In this document: piece after piece, positions 7,801-14,549 of the stretch
Numbering within the stretch: position 1 is the first letter of the stretch
Layout of the letters: every line of letters begins with the position of its first letter
Source: Chlorobiota bacterium
GTDB lineage: Bacteria > Bacteroidota > Bacteroidia > Flavobacteriales > Flavobacteriaceae
Length of the DNA: 17,474 nt
Direction: 5' to 3'
Assembly (NCBI GenBank): GCA_013153655.1
Contig: JAADEB010000026.1
Span: 1-17,474 of the forward strand
Notes under the pieces: generated by a model
What the model saw: only the letters and a program-made list of their open reading frames with translations
Databases searched by the model: none
Told to the model about the DNA's origin: nothing
Position numbers and translations under genes: made by a program

Positions 7801-9728
7801 AAACTTACCCTATTACGGTAAATGTCAATACAGATGGAAATTACAGGGTATATGTGCGAGCCTTCATCGATTGGAATCAAGACGGTGATTTCGATGATCC
7901 CGGCGAAACTTATGATTTGGGTTATGCGGTGGATACGGATAATGGTCCGACTAATGATGCCCCCGTAGATATTATTGTTCCGCAGGATGCGAAACTTGGC
8001 CTTACACGTTTACGTGTTTCCGCAAAATATAATGCTTATCCGGAAGCTTGTGAAACCAATTTCGACGGCGAAGTGGAAGATTACGGCGTTGTGGTTTATG
8101 ACCGTTGCAATGGTATTGTTCAGTGGAACGGAAACTTATGGAAAACATTCGGTCGCGACACATTGGAACTCAATGAGTTGAACGACAAGTTTTTGTATAT
8201 TGATAATTTATTATACCAAAAAAGCGAAGATTTGGATGCCTGTGGCGCCGCCAACCGCAAAGGCAACACTGTGGTCATAGGAAGTGATCACTACATGCAA
8301 TTGACCTCGGACCTCTACAACGACGGTTACCTGGAAGTGCGCAACAACGCTTCGCTGGTTCAAACCGACGACGCGGGAACCATCGACGGCAACGGAATCT
8401 TCGTCATGAAACGCACCTCCGACTCCTTGGCGAATGAGTATGATTATGTCTATTGGTCCACGCCTTTGCAGGACGGATTTACTTTCGGCGAACTGGTGCC
8501 CGGCGCATGGGGTTATTATGCTTTCGATGCCACACGCCAGGTGGCCAACACCAATCCCAACCCGGGTTGGACGGCCCGTCAGGCCTCCGACACCTTACGT
8601 ACCGGTCACGGATACGCCGTTTCGGCTCCTAACGGATTTACGGGAGGTGTCCTGAATGCCGTTTTCCGTAAAGACCATATTCCGTTCAACAACGGAAGTA
8701 TGCAAGTACCGGTGTATATCAACGGCCAAGGAGGCGATGGCGGCGACGACTGGAACCTCTTGGGTAATCCTTACCCTTCGGCATTGGATTTCGACCAATT
8801 GGTACAAAACAATCCCGCTATCAACGGAAGCCTTTACCTCTGGACCAATTGTGCCGGTCTCGACAGCCAAGGCCGTCATCAGGAGCGCGGATATTCGGTC
8901 TATAACCGTACGGGAAGTGTGGCGGCATGTAGCGGAAACGGAGCCGCAGCCGGTCAATATGTGGCCTCCGGACAAGGCTTTATGGTCGAAGCCCTTCAAA
9001 ACGCTCAAGTCACCTTTTCCAATGCCTACCGTTCGCCTTCCAATGACGGTTTCCTCAATCGCCGTACCCGCGATGCCGTTTGGGTGGACTTCCAAAAAGC
9101 ATCCGGCGGGGAATTTGCTCAAATTTTGGTGGGATTTGTCCCCGGCGCCACCGACGGCACGGACCGACTCTACGATGCACACGATATCACCGGCCGTTTC
9201 TATATCCGCTGGAACGACCAAAATTGGACCATTAATGCCCTTTCCGCCTGGGACGGCTCCGAACGCCGCGTGCCCCTCGGATTTAATGCCCCGGCCGACG
9301 GCAATTATACCATTTCGCTCAACCGCAAAGACGGTGCACTCTCCGGCGTAAACGTTTATCTCATCGATCATGACGATGAAAGCCTCCATGCCCTCGATGC
9401 CGGTCCCTACACGTTCCATACCGGTCAAGGTACTTTCAACGACCGCTTCGAACTGGTATTCTCCGCCCATGCCCTCGACGCGGCGGATGTGGCCAAGCAG
9501 CCCATCCGCATCGATTCCGACGGCAAAGGTTTGTTTACGCTCTACGCCGGCGACCTGCCTGTTACGGGTATTCAAGTCTATGATATTTCCGGAAAACTCG
9601 TTTGGAGCGGACATTGGAAACAAACCGTCCGTGCCCGCGTGGATTTGCGTAACCAAGCCCACGGAACTTATATCTTTAAGATTCGTTTGAAAAACACTAA
9701 AATCCTTACCCGTAAGGTGTTGCGTTAA
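4857..9728 (+). CDS. Giant secreted multidomain surface protein with T9SS sorting domain
   Basis: ATG 4857 is chosen because it opens a clear signal peptide (MNKKYLLLWVLLFPWTGWSQ, cut after about residue 21); a TTG at 4815 would put a non-signal extension in front and overlaps the promoter. The product is 1623 residues. In order I see: a long N-terminal region to about 525 that looks like an all-beta (propeller-like) repeat domain rich in Asn, Asp and Trp; two FN3-like domains (about 528-645 and 648-743, with GLQAGTTYYFAVYEY and GLTASTTYYVRAYAV); a MAM/jelly-roll-like domain (about 744-925, with PELRFNYHM and MAIDNVIIQE); a GEVED domain (about 935-1083, ending FDGEVEDYGVVVYD); a long beta-rich region; and a type A T9SS C-terminal domain (about 1551-1623, GIQVYDISGKLVW ending TRKVLR). 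It is thus exported by Sec, then by the type IX system, and anchored or released at the cell surface. No catalytic motif is evident. Adhesion or matrix function is inferred. Confidence 0.88.
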   Translation: MNKKYLLLWVLLFPWTGWSQAGKPVHPKVIKYPIGFAVTPSLRDKPIVTDFSLDNEEFYLNKHEEREIDKSLPIPNHDSIYRNDPYRMQARPAQVNTVQPDIIHHFAGQNSGYYPPDANGDVNADYYFQVVNTTYAIYDKDGNRVAGPSDLNSIFDPNLPGADCNDGDPIVLWDEQANKWFYAEFSLCGNNDYMLIAVSQTADPTGAWWSWSYDVDDTPDYMKFGIWEDGYYMATNTGNGNDVYVFDRQAMIRGDQNPAMIGFDNPNRPGTFDGFHCIMPFDNDGPWAPNGTPGQFITVVDDDQNNPADQLWLYTLQADWQNPQNSTFQRVQTIDIPAFTGNFNDSWDNIPQPGTNQKLDAVSTVLMFRAVYRNFNGDERLVVAHTIAQSQTEGAIRWYELQNNGNGWHIRQGGEVDINGTSCWLPGIAINARKEIAIGYSVSDGNNTYPGIRIIGQTREENNNANGVLDVEETLIWDGDNAQTRANRWGDYAGMSVDPNGKTFWFTTEYMGNSTHGTRIVAFEFPENCQPPSTQATGFSVDAVTDNSMDISWTRGNGDRVLVVARQGSAVNTDPSSGTAYAADAQFGSGDEIGTGNFVVYNGTGTSVTVTGLQAGTTYYFAVYEYAQADNCYLTPALTGDGTTAGPPTVRTLAMQSIGATTATARGEVVSENGSAVTERGVCWGTSPNPTVAGNHAQSGSGTGTYSVNLTGLTASTTYYVRAYAVNAYGTSYGDNVRFRTSCGLITDFPYLENFNSWTLSNPGFDCTADGSVALDDCWENVQGDDADWDVYAHSTPSSGTGPYYDANEWDGTYLYLEASGCSNKTASIVTSSFDFSSLLQPELRFNYHMNGDDMGTLSVSVSTDGGATWSNTLWSVNGNQGSSWHEAIVDLSAYAGQANIMIRFTGATGDSYLSDMAIDNVIIQEASGQTSGTVYCQSNGNYDYDTAINLVQFNDILLNTGGKIYAYNDYTQIKTGLKKGETYPITVNVNTDGNYRVYVRAFIDWNQDGDFDDPGETYDLGYAVDTDNGPTNDAPVDIIVPQDAKLGLTRLRVSAKYNAYPEACETNFDGEVEDYGVVVYDRCNGIVQWNGNLWKTFGRDTLELNELNDKFLYIDNLLYQKSEDLDACGAANRKGNTVVIGSDHYMQLTSDLYNDGYLEVRNNASLVQTDDAGTIDGNGIFVMKRTSDSLANEYDYVYWSTPLQDGFTFGELVPGAWGYYAFDATRQVANTNPNPGWTARQASDTLRTGHGYAVSAPNGFTGGVLNAVFRKDHIPFNNGSMQVPVYINGQGGDGGDDWNLLGNPYPSALDFDQLVQNNPAINGSLYLWTNCAGLDSQGRHQERGYSVYNRTGSVAACSGNGAAAGQYVASGQGFMVEALQNAQVTFSNAYRSPSNDGFLNRRTRDAVWVDFQKASGGEFAQILVGFVPGATDGTDRLYDAHDITGRFYIRWNDQNWTINALSAWDGSERRVPLGFNAPADGNYTISLNRKDGALSGVNVYLIDHDDESLHALDAGPYTFHTGQGTFNDRFELVFSAHALDAADVAKQPIRIDSDGKGLFTLYAGDLPVTGIQVYDISGKLVWSGHWKQTVRARVDLRNQAHGTYIFKIRLKNTKILTRKVLR

Positions 9729-9760
9729 TTTATGTGGAAAATGCCGTTATTCTTTTATAT

Positions 9761-9788
9761 CCCGCCCTCTTTCGGAGGGCGGGTTTTT
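9761..9788 (+). terminator. Rho-independent terminator of the surface-protein gene
   Basis: CCCGCCCTC (9761-9769) pairs perfectly with GAGGGCGGG (9775-9783) around loop TTTCG, followed by TTTTT at 9784-9788. It lies 32 bases after the stop codon. A strong intrinsic terminator. Confidence 0.92.
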
Positions 9789-9838
9789 ATTTGAAAAGCT
9801 TTCCCCGGGTGTTGGGTCGAAGCGAACCATCTTATGTA

Positions 9839-10067
9839 TTAGAAATATGATGATGAGGAAACTATTTTCTTCTTTTCAATCCAGGCATTCGTGAAATCAT
9901 TTTCAAAACGCCCGGCAAAACTTGTACTTTGAATTTTATCTATAATTTTTTTATCCGAAATTTTTACTTTAAGCTTCTCCTACATAATGATGAATTGTTT
10001 TTGCAGCATTTGGAAACGTGTTGTGCTCCCGGATGCGTCGTATGACCTCAATGAGGAGCCGTGTTGA
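9839..10067 (-). pseudogene. Possible decayed coding remnant on the minus strand
   Basis: Read on the minus strand, two stretches in different frames look protein-like and abut each other. The first (from 10067 leftwards) contains VIRRIREHNTFPNAAKTIHH and reaches a stop just after HYVGEA. The second continues in a shifted frame with LKVKISDKKIIDKIQ, then FAGRFENDFTNAWIEKKK, and stops at 9841-9839. The join at the GCTTAAAG sequence would need one frameshift. There is no start codon at the right end, where an in-frame TGA (10070-10068) closes the frame. I do not recognise the family. It may be chance in AT-rich DNA. Confidence 0.28.
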
Positions 10068-10137
10068 TCAATGAAGATTTGTTGAATTGTTATTTTTTAA
10101 TTGGGAGAAAATTTCCGCCGGGTTCGGATCAAATCCT

Positions 10138-10145
10138 TACCTTTG
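10138..10145 (+). promoter_or_regulatory. -10-like element directly before the CDF transporter start
   Basis: TACCTTTG matches TAnnTTTG and ends four bases before ATG 10150. If used, transcription would begin at or inside the start codon, giving a leaderless message. No convincing -33 box is visible. Confidence 0.3.
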
Positions 10146-10149
10146 CCGT

Positions 10150-11049
10150 ATGAGTCATCATCACGGACATCATGTTTCGGGTCATAAGCTCACATGGACC
10201 GTTCTCCTTAATGTGGCCATTACGATGGGTGAATTGATAGGAGGCATTTGGTCGGGGAGTGTGGCCTTGCTTTCTGATGCGGCACATAATTTTTCGGATG
10301 TTTTGTCCCTGATCATAGCTTGGGTGGCGCACCGGACGGCCCGTTCGCGCAAGCAAAATATCCGCCAAACTTACGGATACAAACGGGCCGAAATTGTGGC
10401 GGCTTTTATCAATGCGGCCACATTGGTGGTGGTGGCTTTGTTTCTGATTTACGAATCGATTATGCGTTTGTTGCATCCCGAACCTGTCAAACCGGATGCC
10501 GTGATCTATTTAGCCGCTTTTTCGGTTTTGGCCAATGGATTGAGTGTTTGGCTGTTGCATTCGTCCTCCAAGCACAATCTGAACATGAAGGCGGCTTATT
10601 GGCACCTGTTTTCCGACATGCTTACCTCCGTGGCGGTATTGCTTGGCGGTTTATTGATGAAATTTTATGGAATTTATTACACGGATGCCGTTTTGGGAAT
10701 AGGGATTGCCTTGTATCTGACTTATTTGGGTGTAAACCTATGGTGGGAAGCCTTTGAAATTTTGATGCAATTTGCCCCCAAGGAAATCAAAATCAATGAA
10801 ATTAACCGCCGACTTAGCCGTATTCCGCAAATCAAAAATATCCATCATATCCATATTTGGCAATTGAACGAAAATGAAATTCATTTCGAAGCGCATATTC
10901 TTTTTGCCGATGATATCAAGATCTCGGAATTCGACCGCATTGCCGAAGAAGTTGAGCGTATATTGCGCGAGGAATTCGGTATTTTTCATACCAATTTACA
11001 ACCGGAATACAACCGCAAGGAACCGCATCTTTATATTATTCAGGATTAA
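10150..11049 (+). CDS. Cation diffusion facilitator (CzcD/ZitB-type) metal efflux protein
   Basis: CDF proteins export Zn2+ and related divalent cations across the inner membrane in exchange for protons. The 299-residue protein starts at ATG 10150 with a His-rich metal-sensing tail (MSHHHGHH); a TTG at 10087 would add an unrelated leader. Six hydrophobic helices follow. The two transport-site motifs are intact: SDAAHNFSD with His46-x3-Asp50 in helix 2, and WHLFSDM with His152-x3-Asp156 in helix 5. The cytoplasmic C-terminal dimerisation domain (about 205-299) contains IHHIHIWQLNENEIHFEAHI, typical of the Zn-type subfamily. Length is normal. It stands alone between a terminator and surE. Zinc is the likeliest substrate, by subfamily. 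Confidence 0.92.
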   Translation: MSHHHGHHVSGHKLTWTVLLNVAITMGELIGGIWSGSVALLSDAAHNFSDVLSLIIAWVAHRTARSRKQNIRQTYGYKRAEIVAAFINAATLVVVALFLIYESIMRLLHPEPVKPDAVIYLAAFSVLANGLSVWLLHSSSKHNLNMKAAYWHLFSDMLTSVAVLLGGLLMKFYGIYYTDAVLGIGIALYLTYLGVNLWWEAFEILMQFAPKEIKINEINRRLSRIPQIKNIHHIHIWQLNENEIHFEAHILFADDIKISEFDRIAEEVERILREEFGIFHTNLQPEYNRKEPHLYIIQD

Positions 11050-11134
11050 AAGGATATGATAACTTGTTTTTTTCGGATATTTTTCCGGGAAACATATTCG
11101 CATAGTTAAACCGTAGAAATGTAGGGAATTGGTG

Positions 11135-11142
11135 TAAATTTG
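11135..11142 (+). promoter_or_regulatory. -10-like element of surE
   Basis: TAAATTTG matches TAnnTTTG, 16 bases before ATG 11159. No clear -33 partner. Confidence 0.4.
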
Positions 11143-11158
11143 CACGAAATTAAGTAGC

Positions 11159-11938
11159 ATGAGTAAGAATAGACCTTTAATATTGGTAACCAACGACGAC
11201 GGGATTTCGGCGCCCGGCATTAGGCATTTAATCGATGTGATGAACGGATTCGGCGAGGTAGTGGTGGTGGCACCGGAAGGCGCCATGTCGGGACAAGGGC
11301 ACGCCATTACCATCAACAATACTCTTTTTCTGGACCGTGTGCAGATGGACGACGGTCCGCAGACGGAATATAAAACCAACGGAACGCCGGTGGATTGCGT
11401 CAAATTGGCCTTGGACCAAATTCTGGACCGTAAGCCGGACTTATTGGTATCGGGCATCAATCACGGGTCCAATTCCTCGATCAACGTGATTTACAGCGGC
11501 ACCATGTCGGCGGCGGTGGAAGGCGGATTGGAAGGCATTCCGTCCATCGGTTTTTCGCTGACCACCTACAAATGGGATGCGGATTTTACGGCGGCGCGTC
11601 ATTATGTGAAAAAAATCGCAGGTCGCGTGTTGGAAGCCAAGGAAACCTTGCCCGAACCTTTTATCCTGAATGTGAATATTCCTTACCTGCCTTTGGATGA
11701 AATCCGGGGAATTCGTTTCGGTCGCCAAGCACGGGCGCGCTGGGAAGAAAATTACGACAAGCGTATCAATCCCCACGGACGGGAATATTACTGGCTTACC
11801 GGTGAATTTATCAACATGGACAAAGGAACCGATACGGACGAATATGCCTTGAAACACGGATATGTGTCGGTAGTGCCCATCACGGTTGACTTGACACACT
11901 ATCCTTTGTTGGAACGCTTGCGAAAATGGAATTTGTAA
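11159..11938 (+). CDS. surE: 5'/3'-nucleotidase SurE
   Basis: SurE is a metal-dependent phosphatase that dephosphorylates nucleoside 5'- and 3'-monophosphates and is linked to stress and stationary-phase survival; it is cytosolic. The 259-residue protein shows the N-terminal metal-binding NDDG motif (ILVTNDDGISAPG, Asp13-Asp14), the conserved loop APEGAMSGQGHAIT with Ser44, the TNGTPVDCVKLAL segment, and SGINHGSN, all diagnostic of the family. Length is typical. ATG 11159 is set by the LVTNDDG motif, which normally lies within the first 15 residues, and by the upstream TAAATTTG element. A small membrane-protein gene follows after four bases, so the two are co-transcribed. Confidence 0.96.
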   Translation: MSKNRPLILVTNDDGISAPGIRHLIDVMNGFGEVVVVAPEGAMSGQGHAITINNTLFLDRVQMDDGPQTEYKTNGTPVDCVKLALDQILDRKPDLLVSGINHGSNSSINVIYSGTMSAAVEGGLEGIPSIGFSLTTYKWDADFTAARHYVKKIAGRVLEAKETLPEPFILNVNIPYLPLDEIRGIRFGRQARARWEENYDKRINPHGREYYWLTGEFINMDKGTDTDEYALKHGYVSVVPITVDLTHYPLLERLRKWNL

Positions 11939-11942
11939 TGCC

Positions 11943-12233
11943 ATGATCCGGACAAAAAATTTTTGGATAGCCTTTGCGCTTCAATTTTTATTGATGGGCA
12001 TCGTTTTGTGGCTTTACATGAAATATACGGGGATGCCGGCATCCGCTTGGCGTTATTTAACCGGGGAAGGACATTTCGGCAATGTGATTTTGCTGACGGG
12101 ACTCACCGAATTGCTTACTTTTAAAATCTATGAACACAGGGGAGGATTGGCGGCCCAAGGCGGAAGTTTGGGGGCTATGTTGATCTGGTTCCTTCTTCTA
12201 ATGGCTTTGAGACGGGATTTATTATTAATGTAA
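11943..12233 (+). CDS. Small membrane protein of unknown function
   Basis: A 96-residue protein that begins four bases after the surE stop. It has three hydrophobic segments: about 8-26 (FWIAFALQFLLMGIVLWLY), 47-60 (GNVILLTGLTELLT) and 76-90 (GSLGAMLIWFLLLMA), with a positively charged turn RGG and RRD near the end. No motif is recognised. The close spacing argues for co-transcription with surE. It might be inner-membrane housekeeping, but no function can be assigned. Confidence 0.6.
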   Translation: MIRTKNFWIAFALQFLLMGIVLWLYMKYTGMPASAWRYLTGEGHFGNVILLTGLTELLTFKIYEHRGGLAAQGGSLGAMLIWFLLLMALRRDLLLM

Positions 12234-12356
12234 AGAAAAAGTAACGAGAAAGGTTAAAATTCGAGATTATTCAAAAGGCGAATTACTGTTTTAGTTGAAA
12301 ATTAATGAGATTGGTGAAAAAAAAATTGATCTGAATTTCCGAATAAAAATTCCGAT

Positions 12357-12411
12357 TTTCATTTGATTTAATGCAAATTTCATCCAATATAATATAAATT
12401 TCATTTGATTT
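12357..12411. repeat. Pair of 13-base direct repeats upstream of the OMP promoter
   Basis: TTTCATTTGATTT occurs at 12357-12369 and again at 12399-12411, start to start 42 bases, about four helical turns. A related AATTTCATCC lies between them (12377-12386). The right copy overlaps the putative -33 box at 12410-12413. This could be an operator for a repressor or activator of the barrel gene, or chance in AT-rich DNA. Confidence 0.35.
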
Positions 12412-12442
12412 TGATAAAGGGAAAATCTTTGTTATATATTTG
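12410..12442 (+). promoter_or_regulatory. Promoter of the outer-membrane barrel gene
   Basis: TTTG at 12410-12413 and TATATTTG at 12435-12442, with a 21-base spacer, match the Bacteroidota TTTG/TAnnTTTG promoter. The start codon at 12471 is 28 bases downstream. Confidence 0.6.
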
Positions 12443-12470
12443 CGTAAGAATAACCAAAAAAATTATTGTT

Positions 12471-13100
12471 ATGAAAAAAATTGTAGCTCTGTTTGTTATC
12501 GCCTTTGCATGGGCGGGTATGCATGCGCAAGGATTCGGTGTGGAAGCCGGATTGAATTTCGGTTCTATGAAATACGAGTCCGGTAGTATCACCATGAAAT
12601 TCAAAAGCCATATGGGTTTTTATGCCGGTGTCAATTATGAATATGAAGTAGGTGAAAACATGTATCTCCATGGAGGATTGGCGTTCAGTCAGTATGGAGG
12701 TAAATATAGTGAAGATGGATTAAGCCTTACCATGACCATGAATTATATTGACATTCCTTTTATGTTTAAATACGGTTTTGATCTTTCCGACAATATTCGA
12801 GGATTTGCCATAGGAGGTCTTTCCATTGGTATGGGTTTGGGCGGCAAGGCTGTTGCCTCATATGATGGCGATTCGGATAGTGCCGATATTATTTTCACCG
12901 GTACGTATGATAATAATAATTCGGACAAAGTTCAGTTTAAGCCCTTGAATATGGGACTTCGCTTCGGTGCCGGTCTCAGTTTCGGTCAATTTGAAGGAGG
13001 ATTGTACTATACCACCGGTGTGAGCGATATTTCTTTGGATAATGATGTGGCTACCAAAACCTCCCTGTTTAGTCTCATTCTCGGCTATCGTTTCATGTAA
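12471..13100 (+). CDS. PorT-like outer-membrane beta-barrel protein
   Basis: ATG 12471 opens a signal peptide (MKKIVALFVIAFAWAGMHA, cut before QGFG); the in-frame TTG at 12405 lies inside the promoter region and is rejected. The 209-residue product then alternates Gly/aromatic beta strands: GVEAGLNFGSMKY, GFYAGVNYEYEVG, MYLHGGLAFSQYGGKY, IPFMFKYGFDL, LRFGAGLSFGQFEGGLYYTT and the C-terminal SLILGYRFM. This is typical of Bacteroidota outer-membrane beta-barrel domain proteins (PorT/Omp_b-brl_2 kind). An eight-strand barrel in the outer membrane is inferred. It is a single transcription unit with its own promoter and terminator. The role (porin-like, structural) cannot be told. Confidence 0.87.
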   Translation: MKKIVALFVIAFAWAGMHAQGFGVEAGLNFGSMKYESGSITMKFKSHMGFYAGVNYEYEVGENMYLHGGLAFSQYGGKYSEDGLSLTMTMNYIDIPFMFKYGFDLSDNIRGFAIGGLSIGMGLGGKAVASYDGDSDSADIIFTGTYDNNNSDKVQFKPLNMGLRFGAGLSFGQFEGGLYYTTGVSDISLDNDVATKTSLFSLILGYRFM

Positions 13101-13141
13101 TAAAACACATCTGGTTAGGGTTCAAAAAAGGTTTCTCCTTT

Positions 13142-13172
13142 CCGCCTTCCGGTTTAGGGAGGCGGTTTTTTT
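13142..13172 (+). terminator. Rho-independent terminator after the barrel gene
   Basis: CCGCCTTCC (13142-13150) pairs with GGGAGGCGG (13157-13165), one wobble, loop of six, then TTTTTTT. It lies 41 bases after the stop at 13100. Confidence 0.85.
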
Positions 13173-13202
13173 ATATATTCGCATAAAAAAAAAAAGAGGA
13201 TT

Positions 13203-14123
13203 ATGGCAGCAGGAGGTTCCAAACTGGCGGTTTTTGCGTCCATGGCGGCAAATTTGGGAATAGCCGTGATGAAATTTATCGCCTCGTTTTTTACGGGTAG
13301 TTCGGCCATGCTTTCCGAGGGTATTCATTCGCTTATCGATACCACCAACGGCATGCTTTTGCTTTTCGGTTTGAAACAAAGCCAAGCGGCGGCCGACAAA
13401 CAGCATCCTTTCGGCCACGGAAAGGAACTGTATTTTTGGAGTTTTGTAGTGGCCATTATGATTTTTGCTTTGGGGGGTGGCGTGGCCTTGTACGAAGGAA
13501 TCAAACATTTGATGCACCACGAAGGCGAAGTGGATTTGTCGCCGCGTATGATGTGGTGGAATTATGGTGTATTGGCCGGTTCATTGCTCTTTGAAGGCAT
13601 CAGCTTGTGGGTGGGCTGGAAGGAATTTCGTAAAACCCATCCGGAAGGTTTTATTGATGCCTTGCGCCGATCGAAGGATGCGGTGTCCATTGCCGTGATT
13701 GTGGAAAACGGAGCCGCCGTAATCGGTCTGTTAATCGCTTTGGTGGGGGTGAGCCTAACCTATTATTTTCGCAATCCCGTATTCGACGGCTGGGCTTCCG
13801 TGTGTATCGGTCTGCTTTTGAGTTACGTGGCCTATTTTATGGCACGCGAAACCAAACATTTGCTCATCGGCGAGGCGGCGGATGACCGCGAAATAGCGGA
13901 AATTGAAGCCATTCTGCGTCAATATCCCCAAATAGAAGCTTTCGGGAATATCAAAACCATGCACATGGGCCCCAATGATATTATGTTGGGGGCACAACTT
14001 AATTTTCGCGACAATCTGCGTATAGGCGAATTGGAACCTCTGATCGCGGAAATCAAGCAAAAAATCGTGGAAACCAATCCGGATATCAAACATATTTTCC
14101 TGGAAACGGACAATTATCGATAA
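13203..14123 (+). CDS. Second cation diffusion facilitator transporter (different subfamily)
   Basis: The 306-residue protein is a CDF-family membrane transporter unlike the one at 10150. It begins MAAGGSKLAVFASMAANLG with no His-rich tail. The helix-2 motif is SEGIHSLIDT with His42-x3-Asp46. It has HPFGHGKELYFW at about 63-74, typical of SLC30A9-like bacterial CDFs. In the second transport region the equivalent segment reads SIAVIVENGAAVIG (Glu168-Asn169), where relatives often carry ED, so the metal site may differ. The C-terminal cytoplasmic domain (about 205-306) has KTMHMGPNDIMLGAQLNF. ATG 13203 follows a good AGAGGA ribosome site and an imperfect -10 (TATATTCG, 13174-13181). Substrate metal cannot be read. 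Confidence 0.87.
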   Translation: MAAGGSKLAVFASMAANLGIAVMKFIASFFTGSSAMLSEGIHSLIDTTNGMLLLFGLKQSQAAADKQHPFGHGKELYFWSFVVAIMIFALGGGVALYEGIKHLMHHEGEVDLSPRMMWWNYGVLAGSLLFEGISLWVGWKEFRKTHPEGFIDALRRSKDAVSIAVIVENGAAVIGLLIALVGVSLTYYFRNPVFDGWASVCIGLLLSYVAYFMARETKHLLIGEAADDREIAEIEAILRQYPQIEAFGNIKTMHMGPNDIMLGAQLNFRDNLRIGELEPLIAEIKQKIVETNPDIKHIFLETDNYR

Positions 14124-14278
14124 CAAATAAAATCACCAAAAGATTATAACTTCTATCGTTTGAAGATAGGGATTATTTGAGACATCGAACCACTATTGTT
14201 TCTATCAAAGCTAGTAAAAAAGCTCCGGTACGGCGAACAGGCTATGCAAATCGTTTTTCCGGGTTCATCAAAATATCT

Positions 14279-14286
14279 TATTTTTG
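14279..14286 (+). promoter_or_regulatory. -10-like element of the DUF3098-uppP-truB operon
   Basis: TATTTTTG matches TAnnTTTG, 11 bases before ATG 14298. It suggests the operon is transcribed independently of the CDF gene. Confidence 0.45.
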
Positions 14287-14297
14287 AAAAAAAAACA

Positions 14298-14546
14298 ATG
14301 GCCAAGAAAGTACAGCAGCCGGCTTACACCCCGCTATTCGGCAAAGAAAATTATAAATGGTTTTTGATAGGATTGGCACTCATTATTTTGGGTTTTGCCT
14401 TAATGGCCGGAGGTGGCGATATGGGACCGCATAAATTCGATGAAAGTATTTTTAGTTTCCGTCGGATTCGTTTGGCACCGGCCTTGGTTTGGTTGGGTTT
14501 TTTGACGGAAATTTACGCCATTATGCGCCGTCCCGCTAAAAAATAA
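14298..14546 (+). CDS. DUF3098-like small membrane protein
   Basis: The 82-residue product starts at ATG 14298 just after the TATTTTTG element; an in-frame start near 14196 would add an unconvincing leader. It contains LFGKENYKWFLIGLALIILG, a GGGDMG turn, FDESIFSFRRIRLAPALVW and ends in IYAIMRRPAKK, with two transmembrane helices. This is the pattern of DUF3098, a Bacteroidota family of unknown function commonly found beside uppP and truB. It lies three bases before uppP. The usual upstream partner ftsX is not in this window; the CDF gene stands there instead. Confidence 0.8.
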   Translation: MAKKVQQPAYTPLFGKENYKWFLIGLALIILGFALMAGGGDMGPHKFDESIFSFRRIRLAPALVWLGFLTEIYAIMRRPAKK

Positions 14547-14549
14547 CCT

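Larger units (their letters stand above)
9729..10149. other. 421-base region without an intact gene
   Basis: It contains the terminator at 9761-9788, the possible decayed minus-strand frame at 9839-10067 and the -10-like element at 10138-10145. No other structure is evident. Confidence 0.6.

Noticed and set aside
8595..9662. 355-residue minus-strand frame opposite the surface protein
   Set aside because: Antisense shadow; the + strand product continues without break into the T9SS sorting domain.
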